Assembly (NCBI RefSeq): GCF_900091575.1
Contig: NZ_FMCR01000001.1
Coordinates: forward strand, 1,426,001-1,490,000
Direction of reading: 5' to 3'
Length of the DNA: 64,000 nt
Source of the DNA: Micromonospora saelicesensis
GTDB taxonomy: Bacteria; Actinomycetota; Actinomycetes; Mycobacteriales; Micromonosporaceae
Positions 16,921 to 28,968 of this stretch are shown here, one piece after another (positions within the stretch are counted from its first letter, which is position 1; each line of letters opens with the position of its first letter). A program made the position numbers and the translations under genes. The notes beneath the pieces were generated by a model, which saw only the letters and a list, made by a program, of their open reading frames with translations, made no database searches and had not been told where the DNA came from.

Positions 16921-18309
16921 TCACCCGGCGGGTCGCGCACCCCCGCCCACCACGACCCGGCCGGCGAGCAGCGCCCCGAGCAGCGCCAGTCCCGCTGTCA
17001 CCACCAGCGTCGTCGTGTAGCTCGCCGGGCCCGGCGCACTTCCCGCCGCCAACACGGCCCCGGTCAGGGCGAGCACCGTCGCCGCGAAGAGGGAGTCGCT
17101 CAGTTGCAGTGACGAGCTGTTGCGACCCTGCTCACCCGGCGCGGACAACTCCAGGGTGAGCACCGACAACGACGGATAGAGCAACCCCATGCCGAGACCG
17201 GCGACCGCCCAACCGACCACGGCGACGGCCACCGGCAGTTCGGGCCGTACGGCCAGCGCCACCGTGGCGGTGCCGACAGTGATGCAGCTCAGCCCGGCAC
17301 GCGGCAGGCTGGCCCGCGACGCCGGCACCGGGATCCGGCCCTGCAACCAGGAGCCCGCCGACCAGGCCAGCGCGCCGACAGTGAGGACCAGCCCGGCCGC
17401 GGTCGGCGAGAGACCCCGTTCCCGGGAGAGCATCAGCGGGATGACCACCTCGGCGCCGACGAAGGCCGCCGACGCCAGGCCACGCAGCCCCACCACGGTG
17501 GCCAACCCTCGCGCGGCCCGGAGGAACCCGGCCGGCAGCAGGCGCGGGGCACAGACCAGCAGGCCGACCACGGCGAACGCGACCAGCACCACTGCGGTGG
17601 CGCCGCGCTGCTGCCCCCCGATGTGCAGCAGTGCGGCACTCACCGCGGCCCCGCACGCCCAACCGATCCGCGCGGCCGCACCCGCCGGCGGGCTCGTTGC
17701 CGCACTCCGGGCCAGCGACCGCAGGCCGGGATGGATCAGCAGCACCGCCGGCACGGCCACCGCCGGCACCGCCAGGAAAACCCACCGCCAGCCCAGGTAC
17801 TCCACGATCAGGCCGGCAACCGCCGGCCCGACCAGCGACGGTACGACCCACGCCGCCGCGAACGCCGCGAAGATGCGCCGATGCAGCTCCTGCGGGTACG
17901 CCTGCCCGACGATCACGTAGAGCGCCACCGAGAGCAGCCCGGAGCCGAAACCCTGCACGACCCGCCCGACGACCAGCGCGCTCATCACGGGGGCGGTCCC
18001 GGCGATCAGCAACCCGACCACGAACCAGGCGACGCCGTGCCACATCGGCCCCCGGGGACCCCGGGCGTCGCACCAGATGCCGGAGACCACCATGGCCAGC
18101 ACACCGGTGGCGAACGGGCCACCGAAGGCGATCCCGTAGAGCGCCAGCCCGTCCAGGCTGCGCGCGACGGTCGGCATCGCCGTACCGACCGCCAACGCCT
18201 CGAACGCGAGGAGTGAGATCAGCGCGACGCTGCCGACCGTCATCGCGCGCAGCCGGGGTGCGAAGAGCCCCGGTGCGGCGGGTACGGCGGTGAGGACTGT
18301 GCTCGGCAT
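16921..18309 (-). CDS. MFS transporter, multidrug exporter type
   Basis: A 462-aa membrane protein of the Major Facilitator Superfamily with about 14 hydrophobic segments, suggesting the DHA2 branch. LVVGRVVQGFGSGLLS is the motif C-like stretch of helix 5, and AVGTAMPTVARSLDG near the N-terminus is the usual DHA2 start. The ATG at 18309 is preferred over the TTG at 18330. The substrate cannot be named. Confidence 0.85.
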   Translation of the reverse strand: MPSTVLTAVPAAPGLFAPRLRAMTVGSVALISLLAFEALAVGTAMPTVARSLDGLALYGIAFGGPFATGVLAMVVSGIWCDARGPRGPMWHGVAWFVVGLLIAGTAPVMSALVVGRVVQGFGSGLLSVALYVIVGQAYPQELHRRIFAAFAAAWVVPSLVGPAVAGLIVEYLGWRWVFLAVPAVAVPAVLLIHPGLRSLARSAATSPPAGAAARIGWACGAAVSAALLHIGGQQRGATAVVLVAFAVVGLLVCAPRLLPAGFLRAARGLATVVGLRGLASAAFVGAEVVIPLMLSRERGLSPTAAGLVLTVGALAWSAGSWLQGRIPVPASRASLPRAGLSCITVGTATVALAVRPELPVAVAVVGWAVAGLGMGLLYPSLSVLTLELSAPGEQGRNSSSLQLSDSLFAATVLALTGAVLAAGSAPGPASYTTTLVVTAGLALLGALLAGRVVVGGGARPAG

Positions 18310-18368
18310 CGACCGAGCATGCGACCTCAACCCTGATTCATGTCAACCGTCCGGTGAGCCGGCTCTCA

Positions 18369-18629
18369 TCAGGCGTCCTGCAGCGCCTCCCCGACACCGC
18401 GCACCAGTCCGGAAAAATGCTGGTCTGCCAGCAGGTGGCCAGCGGTGATCACCACAGCGATCGGCCACTCGATGACCTGTAGCGCGGCGAGCACCCCGAG
18501 CCCGGCGTAGTAGGCGACCTTGTCCGGGGGCGGCACCGCCACCTCACCCAGCATCGGCAGTTGCACCCGCCGGTTGTACATCTGGACGTTCTCCCGTGAA
18601 CCGCTGAGGTGTCGCGTAAGCGTGCTCAT
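18369..18629 (-). CDS. Small membrane protein beside the P-type ATPase
   Basis: An 86-aa protein with a hydrophilic N-terminus and a hydrophobic stretch at about residues 40-66 (YYAGLGVLAALQVIEWPIAV, then VITAG). The ATG at 18629 follows GGGGAG at a good distance. It is divergent from the P-type ATPase with only 153 bp between them, so the two may share regulation. I do not recognise the family, and a role as ATPase accessory subunit is speculation from position. Confidence 0.7.
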   Translation of the reverse strand: MSTLTRHLSGSRENVQMYNRRVQLPMLGEVAVPPPDKVAYYAGLGVLAALQVIEWPIAVVITAGHLLADQHFSGLVRGVGEALQDA

Positions 18630-18782
18630 GCCGGCCTCCCCATGTCCGGTGATAGTCGTCGGGTTCCACGGCTCACCCCGTCCATGCGCCAGCGACGGCG
18701 GAAAATTCCGCCGGTCGCGGGGCATAACGGATGGCAGGTCGGGAAGCCAGGCCGCCGGACGTGAGTGCGGTGGGAGGACGAC

Positions 18783-18847
18783 ATGGCCAAGGTCAGGACG
18801 AGCGGCAACGGGGAGCCGGGCCGGCGCCCGTCCAGCCGTACGCCTCG

Positions 18848-18851
<4 letters not shown>
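18783..18851 (+). CDS. 22-aa upstream ORF overlapping the P-type ATPase start (candidate leader peptide)
   Basis: ATG at 18783 follows a perfect Shine-Dalgarno (GGGAGGACGACATG) and opens 22 codons of Arg/Gly/Ser-rich sequence (MAKVRTSGNGEPGRRPSSRT then PR). Its TGA at 18849-18851 overlaps the ATPase ATG at 18848-18850 as ATGA. The ATPase ATG has no Shine-Dalgarno of its own, so translation by coupling from this ORF is the simplest reading. Codon third positions are GC-rich, as in real genes here. The alternatives are that the ATPase starts further upstream in its own frame, or that a frameshift error splits one N-terminus. Confidence 0.5.
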
Positions 18852-23320
<4,469 letters not shown>

Positions 23321-23418
23321 CCGTCGGCGCCACCAGCGTGCCGGGAAGCTTCCCGCACTGGACCCGACTCGGCCCAGCAGTGGCCCACCAGCACCGACGC
23401 GGCTTCAGGCGGCGGCGA

Positions 23419-24618
23419 TCACGTCCGTGGCCGGTAGGTCAGGCGGCGCAGGACGACCTCGGCAGGGCCGGGCTGCCGGCGCTTGTCGAGCTGACGGGCG
23501 ATCAGGACGGTGGTGAGCCAGACGGCCACCGCGATGATCAGACCGGTCACCGTGGGGCTGCCGAACCGGTCGCCGAGGGCGAGCGTGAAGGGCGCCAGGA
23601 GGACGAGCCAGGCCACGGACTGGAACAGGTATCCCGACAGGGAACGCTGACCCAGGGCTGAGAGAGCGCCGACGACGGGACCGGATCGGCTGGCTCGCAT
23701 GGCGATCAGGCCGAAGACGGCCACGTAGCCCGGTCCGGCGAACATGCCGCTGACCCCGTGGAGCAGCAGCATCAGACTGGCGGCCGACTCGTCGACGTGC
23801 AGCCATCCGGCACCGACCAGGGCAGCCGGAAGGCCACCGGCGACTGCGCCGCCGAGGCCGAGGACGGCGGTCCACGTGAGCAGGGTCCGGTGCCGGGGCA
23901 ACTCTTCGAGGACGCGGCGACGAGCGGCCCACATGCCCAGCCAGGCAATCATGATGAAGGGCAGGACGGTCAGCGTGTGCACCGGCCATTCGCCGATGCG
24001 ATCCAGCATGGACGCGACGTAACCGGGCGCGGCGAGAGAGTCGACGTGGCCCGACGGCAGCGGTGCCGCTCCGCCCGACCCCCCGAGGATGCCGCTCACC
24101 ACCATCGCACCGATGACCAGCATCTCGACCGCCGACAGCGCCCAGAGCACCAGCACGACGCTGTGGAACCTGTCGCCGCGGCGCAGCAGCAACAGGGTCA
24201 TCACGATCCCGACGATCCCGTACGCGCCGAGGAAATCGCCGTAGTACAGCAGCGCGGCGTGCGCGAACCCGAACACGACCAGCCAAAGGTTACGACGCAA
24301 CAGCACGGCGCGGACCTGCTTCGGGGTGGCACCGGAGGCGTCCTGGCGGCGGGCGAGTTGGACGAGGCCGTAGCCGAACATCACGGCGAAGACCGGATAG
24401 CCGCGGGCATGGACGAGCTCGAAGAGCAGGAAGTTGAGGCCACGATCGACGCCTTCCGGGGTGGCGTCGAGGCCCGGCTCGCCGGCGAAGACGACTCCGG
24501 CGACGTTGGCCAGCGCGATGATCAGCAGCATCGCTCCCCGGGCCAGGTCCGGCGCGAGGGCGCGCTCGGCGCGCAGCACCGGCCCTCTCGAAGTCCGCGG
24601 TGCGGTGTCGATGCCCAT
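23419..24618 (-). CDS. DUF418 domain-containing membrane protein
   Basis: A 399-aa polytopic membrane protein of the YeiB/DUF418 family, with about ten hydrophobic segments. The family signature RALAPDLARGAMLLIIALANV starts the protein, and the C-terminal DUF418 domain includes LGQRSLSGYLFQSVAWL and the long RFGSPTVTGL segment. Its function is unknown across bacteria, although transport or acyl-transfer roles have been proposed. The ATG at 24618 has GGGGAG upstream. It is divergent from a TetR gene. Confidence 0.9.
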   Translation of the reverse strand: MGIDTAPRTSRGPVLRAERALAPDLARGAMLLIIALANVAGVVFAGEPGLDATPEGVDRGLNFLLFELVHARGYPVFAVMFGYGLVQLARRQDASGATPKQVRAVLLRRNLWLVVFGFAHAALLYYGDFLGAYGIVGIVMTLLLLRRGDRFHSVVLVLWALSAVEMLVIGAMVVSGILGGSGGAAPLPSGHVDSLAAPGYVASMLDRIGEWPVHTLTVLPFIMIAWLGMWAARRRVLEELPRHRTLLTWTAVLGLGGAVAGGLPAALVGAGWLHVDESAASLMLLLHGVSGMFAGPGYVAVFGLIAMRASRSGPVVGALSALGQRSLSGYLFQSVAWLVLLAPFTLALGDRFGSPTVTGLIIAVAVWLTTVLIARQLDKRRQPGPAEVVLRRLTYRPRT

Positions 24619-24726
24619 GTCGTCTCCCCGTGACTCGGCTTTAGTTTCATGGAGAAAGTATCAGTCGTACACTAATGCTGTCTGTCATGATGTGGACGTA
24701 ACCTTCCGGGGCGAACGTGGGAGCCC
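24619..24726. promoter_or_regulatory. Divergent promoter/operator region of the DUF418-TetR pair
   Basis: A 108-bp gap that is unusually AT-rich for the window (TTTAGTTTCATGGAGAAAGT around 24641-24660). Imperfect dyads occur there (AGTTTC with GAAAGT; AGTATC near ACACTAAT). It is the expected binding site for the adjacent TetR. I cannot define the operator precisely. Confidence 0.4.
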
Positions 24727-25485
24727 ATGACCAGCGACGATTTCGTTCCGGCGCCGCTGCGCCGGCTGTGGGGAATGTCAGAGCCGGCGCGTCTCGGACG
24801 GCCCGCGTCCCTCGACGTCAACGTGGTCGTCGCCGCCGCGGTGAAGATCGCCGACCGGGACGGGCTCGACGGGGTGACGCTTCCCAAGGTCGCCAAGAGC
24901 CTCGGCTTCACGAGCATGTCGCTCTACCGGCACGTCGGCTCGAAGGACGAACTGCTCACTCTCATGGCCGACGTCGCACTGGGCCCACCGCCGGACATCG
25001 CCGCCCCCGACTGGCGGGAAGGGCTACGCCGTTGGGCCTTCGCGCAGCGCGCGGTGTTCCAACGTCGGCCGTGGCTGACGCGCGTGCCCGCCGCCGGACC
25101 ACCCTCCGGGCCGCACCAGATCGCCTGGATGGAGGCCGCGCTGGCGGTCATGTCCGGCACCCTCCTCGACTGGGCGCACAGGATCGGTGCGATGTCACTG
25201 ATCAGCGGCTACGTGGTCCAGTCGGTACGGCAGTACAGCGAACTCGCCGAGGGCAGGGCCGACGGCCAGGGCCAGGCCGACGCCGAACGCGACTACGGCC
25301 GGGCGCTGGCGCGACTCGTCAACCCCGACCGCTTCCCCGAGACAGCCCGGCTGTTCTCCTCGACGCTGTTCGAGGCGCCACCGTCCGACACCCCCGACGA
25401 GGCGATCGCCGACGCGGACTTCTCGCTCGGGCTGGAGTTGATCCTCGACGGCGTCGCCGTCCGGATCGCGCGCTCCGACCCCTGA
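24727..25485 (+). CDS. TetR family transcriptional regulator (TetR/AcrR with TetR_C-type domain)
   Basis: A 252-aa repressor. The HTH covers residues about 38-82: VAAAVKIADRDGLDGVTLPK, then SLGFTSMSLYRHVGSKDELL. The C-terminal part resembles the TetR_C_1 ligand-binding domain common in actinobacterial drug-response regulators. Start at 24727 with GGGAG upstream. It probably controls its own gene and the divergent DUF418 gene. Confidence 0.9.
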   Translation: MTSDDFVPAPLRRLWGMSEPARLGRPASLDVNVVVAAAVKIADRDGLDGVTLPKVAKSLGFTSMSLYRHVGSKDELLTLMADVALGPPPDIAAPDWREGLRRWAFAQRAVFQRRPWLTRVPAAGPPSGPHQIAWMEAALAVMSGTLLDWAHRIGAMSLISGYVVQSVRQYSELAEGRADGQGQADAERDYGRALARLVNPDRFPETARLFSSTLFEAPPSDTPDEAIADADFSLGLELILDGVAVRIARSDP

Positions 25486-25582
25486 CCCACCCGCATGCTC
25501 TGGTCGGCCCGTCAGCGGCGCCGGGAGCTGAGTCGCATGCCTGCGGCTGACCGGGGTACCGGAGCCGCAGGAGGTGGACACG

Positions 25583-26383
25583 ATGGCGGAGCAACCCCAG
25601 GTCACGTTCATCGGTACCGCGACGACTGTGCTGCGGATCGGCGGCTTCACCCTGTTGACCGACCCGAACTTCCTGCATCGGGGTCAACGGGCGTACCTGG
25701 GCAAGGGGTTGTGGTCGCGCCGACGCACGGACCCGGCGCTGCGGATCGCCCAGCTCCCAGAACTGGACGCGGTGGTCCTCTCCCACCTGCACGGCGACCA
25801 CTTCGACCGGGTGGCCCGTGGGGAACTGGACCGCGAGCTGCCCATCGTCACCACCCCCGCCGCGGAACGCAAGCTGCGCCGCTGGGGCTTCCAGGCCGCC
25901 CAGGGCCTGCCGACCTGGTCGTCCCGGGAGCTGCAGCGCGACGGTACGACCCTGCGGCTGACCTCGATGCCCGGCCAGCACGGCCCGGGCGCGCTGGACC
26001 TGCTGATGCCCGACGTGATGGGCACGATGATCGACGTGGAACGCTCCGGGCGGCGGGAGTTCCGGCTCTACGTCACCGGCGACACCCTCAACCGGCCGCT
26101 ACTGACCGCGATCCCGGAACGCTACCCGGACATCGACGCGATGCTGATCCACCTCGGCGGCACGAAGGTCGCCGGAATCCTGCTCACCATGGACGCCGGC
26201 CAGGGCGCGGACCTGGTGGAGCTGGTTCGGCCGAAGCTGACCGTGCCGATCCATTACGACGACTACCCGGTGTTCCGCTCACCGCTGGCGCACTTCGTTG
26301 ACGAGGCCCGCCGTCGTGGCTGGGCAAAGCAGGTGCGCACCATCGCCCGCGGCGAGACCGTCCCGCTCACGCCGCCCGCCTGA
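25583..26383 (+). CDS. MBL-fold metallo-hydrolase (UlaG-like)
   Basis: A 266-aa cytosolic hydrolase of the metallo-beta-lactamase superfamily, of the lipoprotein-like/UlaG branch. The metal motif HLHGDH is at residues 68-73, a further histidine sits in SMPGQHGPG, and GDTLNRPLL and IPIHYDDY-like PIHYDDYPVF supply the other metal ligands. The ATG at 25583 follows AGGAGGT with 7-nt spacing; the GTG three codons earlier is therefore rejected. The substrate, probably a phosphodiester or lactone, is not known. Confidence 0.88.
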   Translation: MAEQPQVTFIGTATTVLRIGGFTLLTDPNFLHRGQRAYLGKGLWSRRRTDPALRIAQLPELDAVVLSHLHGDHFDRVARGELDRELPIVTTPAAERKLRRWGFQAAQGLPTWSSRELQRDGTTLRLTSMPGQHGPGALDLLMPDVMGTMIDVERSGRREFRLYVTGDTLNRPLLTAIPERYPDIDAMLIHLGGTKVAGILLTMDAGQGADLVELVRPKLTVPIHYDDYPVFRSPLAHFVDEARRRGWAKQVRTIARGETVPLTPPA

Positions 26384-26564
26384 CCGCACTGCCGGCTCGG
26401 GCGGCTCCGGGGCTCGGCGGCCGGGGCTCGGCGGCCGCGGCTCCGGCGGCCAGATGGCAGAGAGCGGTATTCCTCAGAGTCATATTCATACCCCAGAGTC
26501 ATAACGCTCGCACCGATGCTGCACCCCACCCCGACCTGCCTGCACGGGTCGCCGGAGTACGCGA
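26384..26564. other. Non-coding stretch after the MBL hydrolase
   Basis: The first part contains a short imperfect GC-rich repeat (GGCTCGGCGGCC twice and variants, 26407-26450), followed by AT-richer sequence with two copies of CAGAGTCATA (26475-26503). No reading frame with a start signal is convincing. Confidence 0.4.
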
Positions 26565-26597
26565 ATCGCCGCCTGCCGGCGAACCGGCGGCGGCGAT
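26565..26597. terminator. GC hairpin downstream of the second CBS gene
   Basis: ATCGCCGCC(T)GCCGG at 26565-26579 pairs with CCGGCGGCGGCGAT at 26584-26597 with one bulge and a 4-nt loop. It lies 19 nt past the stop of the leftward CBS gene. Confidence 0.6.
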
Positions 26598-26615
26598 CAT
26601 TGACAGGGCGCGAAG

Positions 26616-27035
26616 TCAGCTGCGCTCGGAGATGGCCTCGATGAGGTCGCCGACCGGGCGCTCGGGGAGGGAACGGGCCACATCGGCCACCGCCACGATG
26701 CCCACCAGCTCGTGGCCATCGATCACCGGCAGCCGACGTACCTTGTGCTGGCCCATGGTGCGAAGGATCTCGGCGGCGTCGTCGTCCGCGCCGATGGTCA
26801 CCGCCTCACCCTGGGCCAGCTCACCGGCCGTCACGTTGGCCGGGTCCCGACCCTCGGCCAGCACCTTCACCACGATGTCGCGGTCGGTCAGCATGCCCTT
26901 GAGCCGGTTGTCGTCACCGCAGATCGGCAGAGCACCGACCCCCAACTCGGCCATCCGCTTCGCGGCCGACTTCAGGTCGTCCTGCTCGCGGACACAGGTC
27001 ACGTCGTTCGTCATGATCTCGCGTGCCGTAGGCAT
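26616..27035 (-). CDS. CBS domain-containing protein
   Basis: A 139-aa protein with two CBS motifs (residues about 7-60 and 72-128), including CGDDNRLKGMLTDRDIVVKV and VIDGHELVGIVAVADVA. It is similar in length and plan to the protein of 12859-13284, which suggests paralogues. It has a GAGGTG Shine-Dalgarno. Such stand-alone CBS pairs are often stress-induced in actinomycetes; nothing here shows its partner. Confidence 0.88.
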   Translation of the reverse strand: MPTAREIMTNDVTCVREQDDLKSAAKRMAELGVGALPICGDDNRLKGMLTDRDIVVKVLAEGRDPANVTAGELAQGEAVTIGADDDAAEILRTMGQHKVRRLPVIDGHELVGIVAVADVARSLPERPVGDLIEAISERS

Positions 27036-27189
27036 TGGTATGACACCTCACTTCCGGGGGGTTGTTGCCGTTTCTCCTACCCCGGTCGGCGCCTGGCATG
27101 CCGCCCGCTGTGTCGTCACCGCTCGTCGGAGCGGAGAGGGCCCGTCGGCTAGCGTCACTGATCTGCATCGAAGCAATGTGGAGGCGAGG

Positions 27190-27495
27190 ATGCTCGAACC
27201 AACTCGTGCGGCCGCCCTGGCGGCGTTGACCGAGCTGTGGGAGCAGGGCTGTCCGATCGCCTCACCCGATGACCGAGATCGCCTCGTCAACATCGGCCTA
27301 CGCCGATGGCACAGCTTCCATCGGCGACACCCTCGCAACCGCCAGCCTTCGCACGAGGCCAGGATTCGCGATCTGGTGCGCGGGTTGATCGAGGCAGTCG
27401 AACCCGAACCGGGCCTGGTCGGCCCGCTGGTCAAGGACTACGAGTGCGTCGCTGAAGCGATCGCCGCAGCCGCAGCCCCGCTGCGGGAGCCTTGA
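27190..27495 (+). CDS. Hypothetical protein, 101 aa
   Basis: The ATG at 27190 follows GGAGG. The protein is soluble, with a helical N-terminus (TRAAALAALTELWEQGCPIA), a His/Arg-rich centre (RRWHSFHRRHPRNR) and a helical C-terminus. No family is recognised. It is divergent from the CBS gene and ends just before the tRNA-Ala gene. Confidence 0.6.
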   Translation: MLEPTRAAALAALTELWEQGCPIASPDDRDRLVNIGLRRWHSFHRRHPRNRQPSHEARIRDLVRGLIEAVEPEPGLVGPLVKDYECVAEAIAAAAAPLREP

Positions 27496-27535
27496 TCGGC
27501 TGGGATTCGGGACCGAGGTCGACCGGGGAAATTGT

Positions 27536-27611
27536 TGGTGGAGCCCAGGGGACTCGAACCCCTAACCCCTGCCTTGCAAAGGCAGTGCTCTGCCAGTTGA
27601 GCTAGGGCCCC
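27536..27611 (-). tRNA. tRNA-Ala (anticodon TGC)
   Basis: The complement folds as a canonical cloverleaf: acceptor GGGGCCC paired with GGGCTCC, D-arm GCTC, anticodon stem TGCCT with loop TTTGCAA, and T-arm GGGGTTCGAGTCCCC. The anticodon is TGC. The G3:T70 wobble in the acceptor, the main alanine identity element, is present. CCA is encoded at 27536-27538. Together with tRNA-Ile it follows gyrA, the usual actinobacterial order. Confidence 0.95.
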
Positions 27612-27653
27612 GCGGGTGGCCGTGGCGACGATCGCTCGTCGCCGGGCCGAGCG

Positions 27654-27782
27654 TCAGCGCAGGTCGGGTGCGGTGGTCGCCTCGTGCCACAGGGCACGCT
27701 CGTCGTTCGACGCCTTGATCTTGTTGAACACGACGGCGGCCACACCGACGACGCCAGCCAGAATCAGCAGCTTCTTGAACAT
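27654..27782 (-). CDS. DLW-39-like small membrane peptide
   Basis: A 42-aa ORF: MFKKLLILAGVVGVAAVVFN, then KIKASNDERALWHEATTAPDLR. One hydrophobic helix (residues 4-19) is followed by a charged tail with LWHEATTAP, close to the conserved [D/A]LWxEAT signature of the actinobacterial DLW-39 family. The family is characteristically found beside gyrA, DUF3566 and tRNA genes, exactly as here. The function is unknown. This copy has ALW rather than DLW. Confidence 0.8.
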   Translation of the reverse strand: MFKKLLILAGVVGVAAVVFNKIKASNDERALWHEATTAPDLR

Positions 27783-27824
27783 GGGGCGACCCCTCGCGCT
27801 CGACTACCGTCGGACGACATGCGG

Positions 27825-27898
27825 TGGGGCTAGATGGAATCGAACCATCGACCTCAGAGTTATCAGCTCTGCGCTCTAACCGACTGAGCTATAGCCCC
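27825..27898 (-). tRNA. tRNA-Ile (anticodon GAT)
   Basis: The complement reads GGGGCTATAGCTCAGTCGGT at its 5' end and has an anticodon loop CTGATAA with anticodon GAT, then T-arm ATGGTTCGATTCCAT. Acceptor GGGGCTA pairs with TAGCCCC, followed by A as discriminator. CCA is not encoded. Length 74 nt. Confidence 0.95.
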
Positions 27899-28000
27899 GC
27901 GTTGCGACGAGCAAGATTAACCCATCCGCTCCGCTGGCCCCAAATCGGGGTCCGCGCCTGCGAGCCAGGCCCGTCGCGGCCTGCAAAACCTACCCGAGTA

Positions 28001-28044
28001 CGGGACGCCGGAGCGACCGCATTCCGCGGTGCCCCGGCGTCCCG
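28001..28044. terminator. Hairpin after the gyrBA-DUF3566 transcription unit
   Basis: The outer stem CGGGACGCCGG (28001-28011) pairs with CCGGCGTCCCG (28034-28044), and an inner stem ACCGC (28016-28020) with GCGGT (28026-28030). It lies just past the DUF3566 stop. Confidence 0.7.
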
Positions 28045-28049
28045 GTCAC

Positions 28050-28964
28050 TCAGTCCCGCTCGGCGAGCGTCAGCTCGATCCCGCCGACCAGGTCGGCGCA
28101 GACGTTGTAGACGAACGCGCCCAGGGTGGCCAGCGCGGTGAACAGCACCACGTTGACCAGGCCGATCAGCGCCGAGCTGAGAATCACGCCCTTGGCGGTG
28201 ATCTGGAAGCCGCTGGTGCTCTGGCCGCCGCCGGCGTTGACCAGGTCACTCAGGCTCTCGTTGACGCTCTGGAACACACCCATCGCGTCGAGCGCCAGGT
28301 AGAGCACCGAGGTGGCCACCACCACGACGATGAAGAGCACCACCGACACCGCGAATGCGAACTTCATCACGGACCACGGGTCGATCCGCTTGAGGTTCAG
28401 CCGGGCCCGACGCGGCCCGCGGGAGGCGGCCGAGCTGACCGACGTACGCGCCGCACGCACCGCGTCACCGACGCGGGCTGCGCCGACAGCGGACGCGTTG
28501 CCGATCCCCGGTGGCAGGCCACCGCCGCTGGCCGGGCGGCCGGCAGTGGCGGCCGTACGTGCCGCTTCCGGCTGCGGCTGGGTCATCCCGGGTGTGATCC
28601 GCGGCTGGGTGCCGGTGGACCCGGTGGACGCCGCCTGACCGGGCCGGACACCGATCGGCTGGGTGGTGGCCGGACGCGCCGAGGGTGCCGCCGCCGGACC
28701 CGGAGGATTGGCGGCGGCCGACGTCGGCGCCTCGGCGCTGGGCGCCTCGGTCTTGTCGCCGGACTCGCCATCTTCGCCCGGCTGCTCCGGCGGGGGTGTC
28801 ATACCTGGAGCCCTGGTGAACTTCGGGGCAGGCGCGTCGGCGGGGACCGTCGCCCGGCCCACGGCCGCGCGGCCGGTCGCTGGTGTGCCGCCCTTGGCGG
28901 CCTCCTCGTCGACCGGTTTGGCCGAGGTCCCCGTGTTCCCCGACTTCGCCTGTGTCTCCGTCAT
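28050..28964 (-). CDS. DUF3566 domain-containing membrane protein
   Basis: A 304-aa protein with a long low-complexity Pro/Ala/Thr-rich cytosolic N-terminus (about residues 1-175) and a conserved C-terminal DUF3566 domain with two membrane helices (VMKFAFAVSVVLFIVVVVAT near residue 200; GLVNVVLFTALATLGAFVYN near residue 275). It always follows gyrA in actinobacteria, and the 4-nt gap here supports co-transcription. Its function is unknown; the position suggests a link to replication or envelope growth, which is inference. Confidence 0.9.
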   Translation of the reverse strand: MTETQAKSGNTGTSAKPVDEEAAKGGTPATGRAAVGRATVPADAPAPKFTRAPGMTPPPEQPGEDGESGDKTEAPSAEAPTSAAANPPGPAAAPSARPATTQPIGVRPGQAASTGSTGTQPRITPGMTQPQPEAARTAATAGRPASGGGLPPGIGNASAVGAARVGDAVRAARTSVSSAASRGPRRARLNLKRIDPWSVMKFAFAVSVVLFIVVVVATSVLYLALDAMGVFQSVNESLSDLVNAGGGQSTSGFQITAKGVILSSALIGLVNVVLFTALATLGAFVYNVCADLVGGIELTLAERD

Positions 28965-28968
28965 TCAA

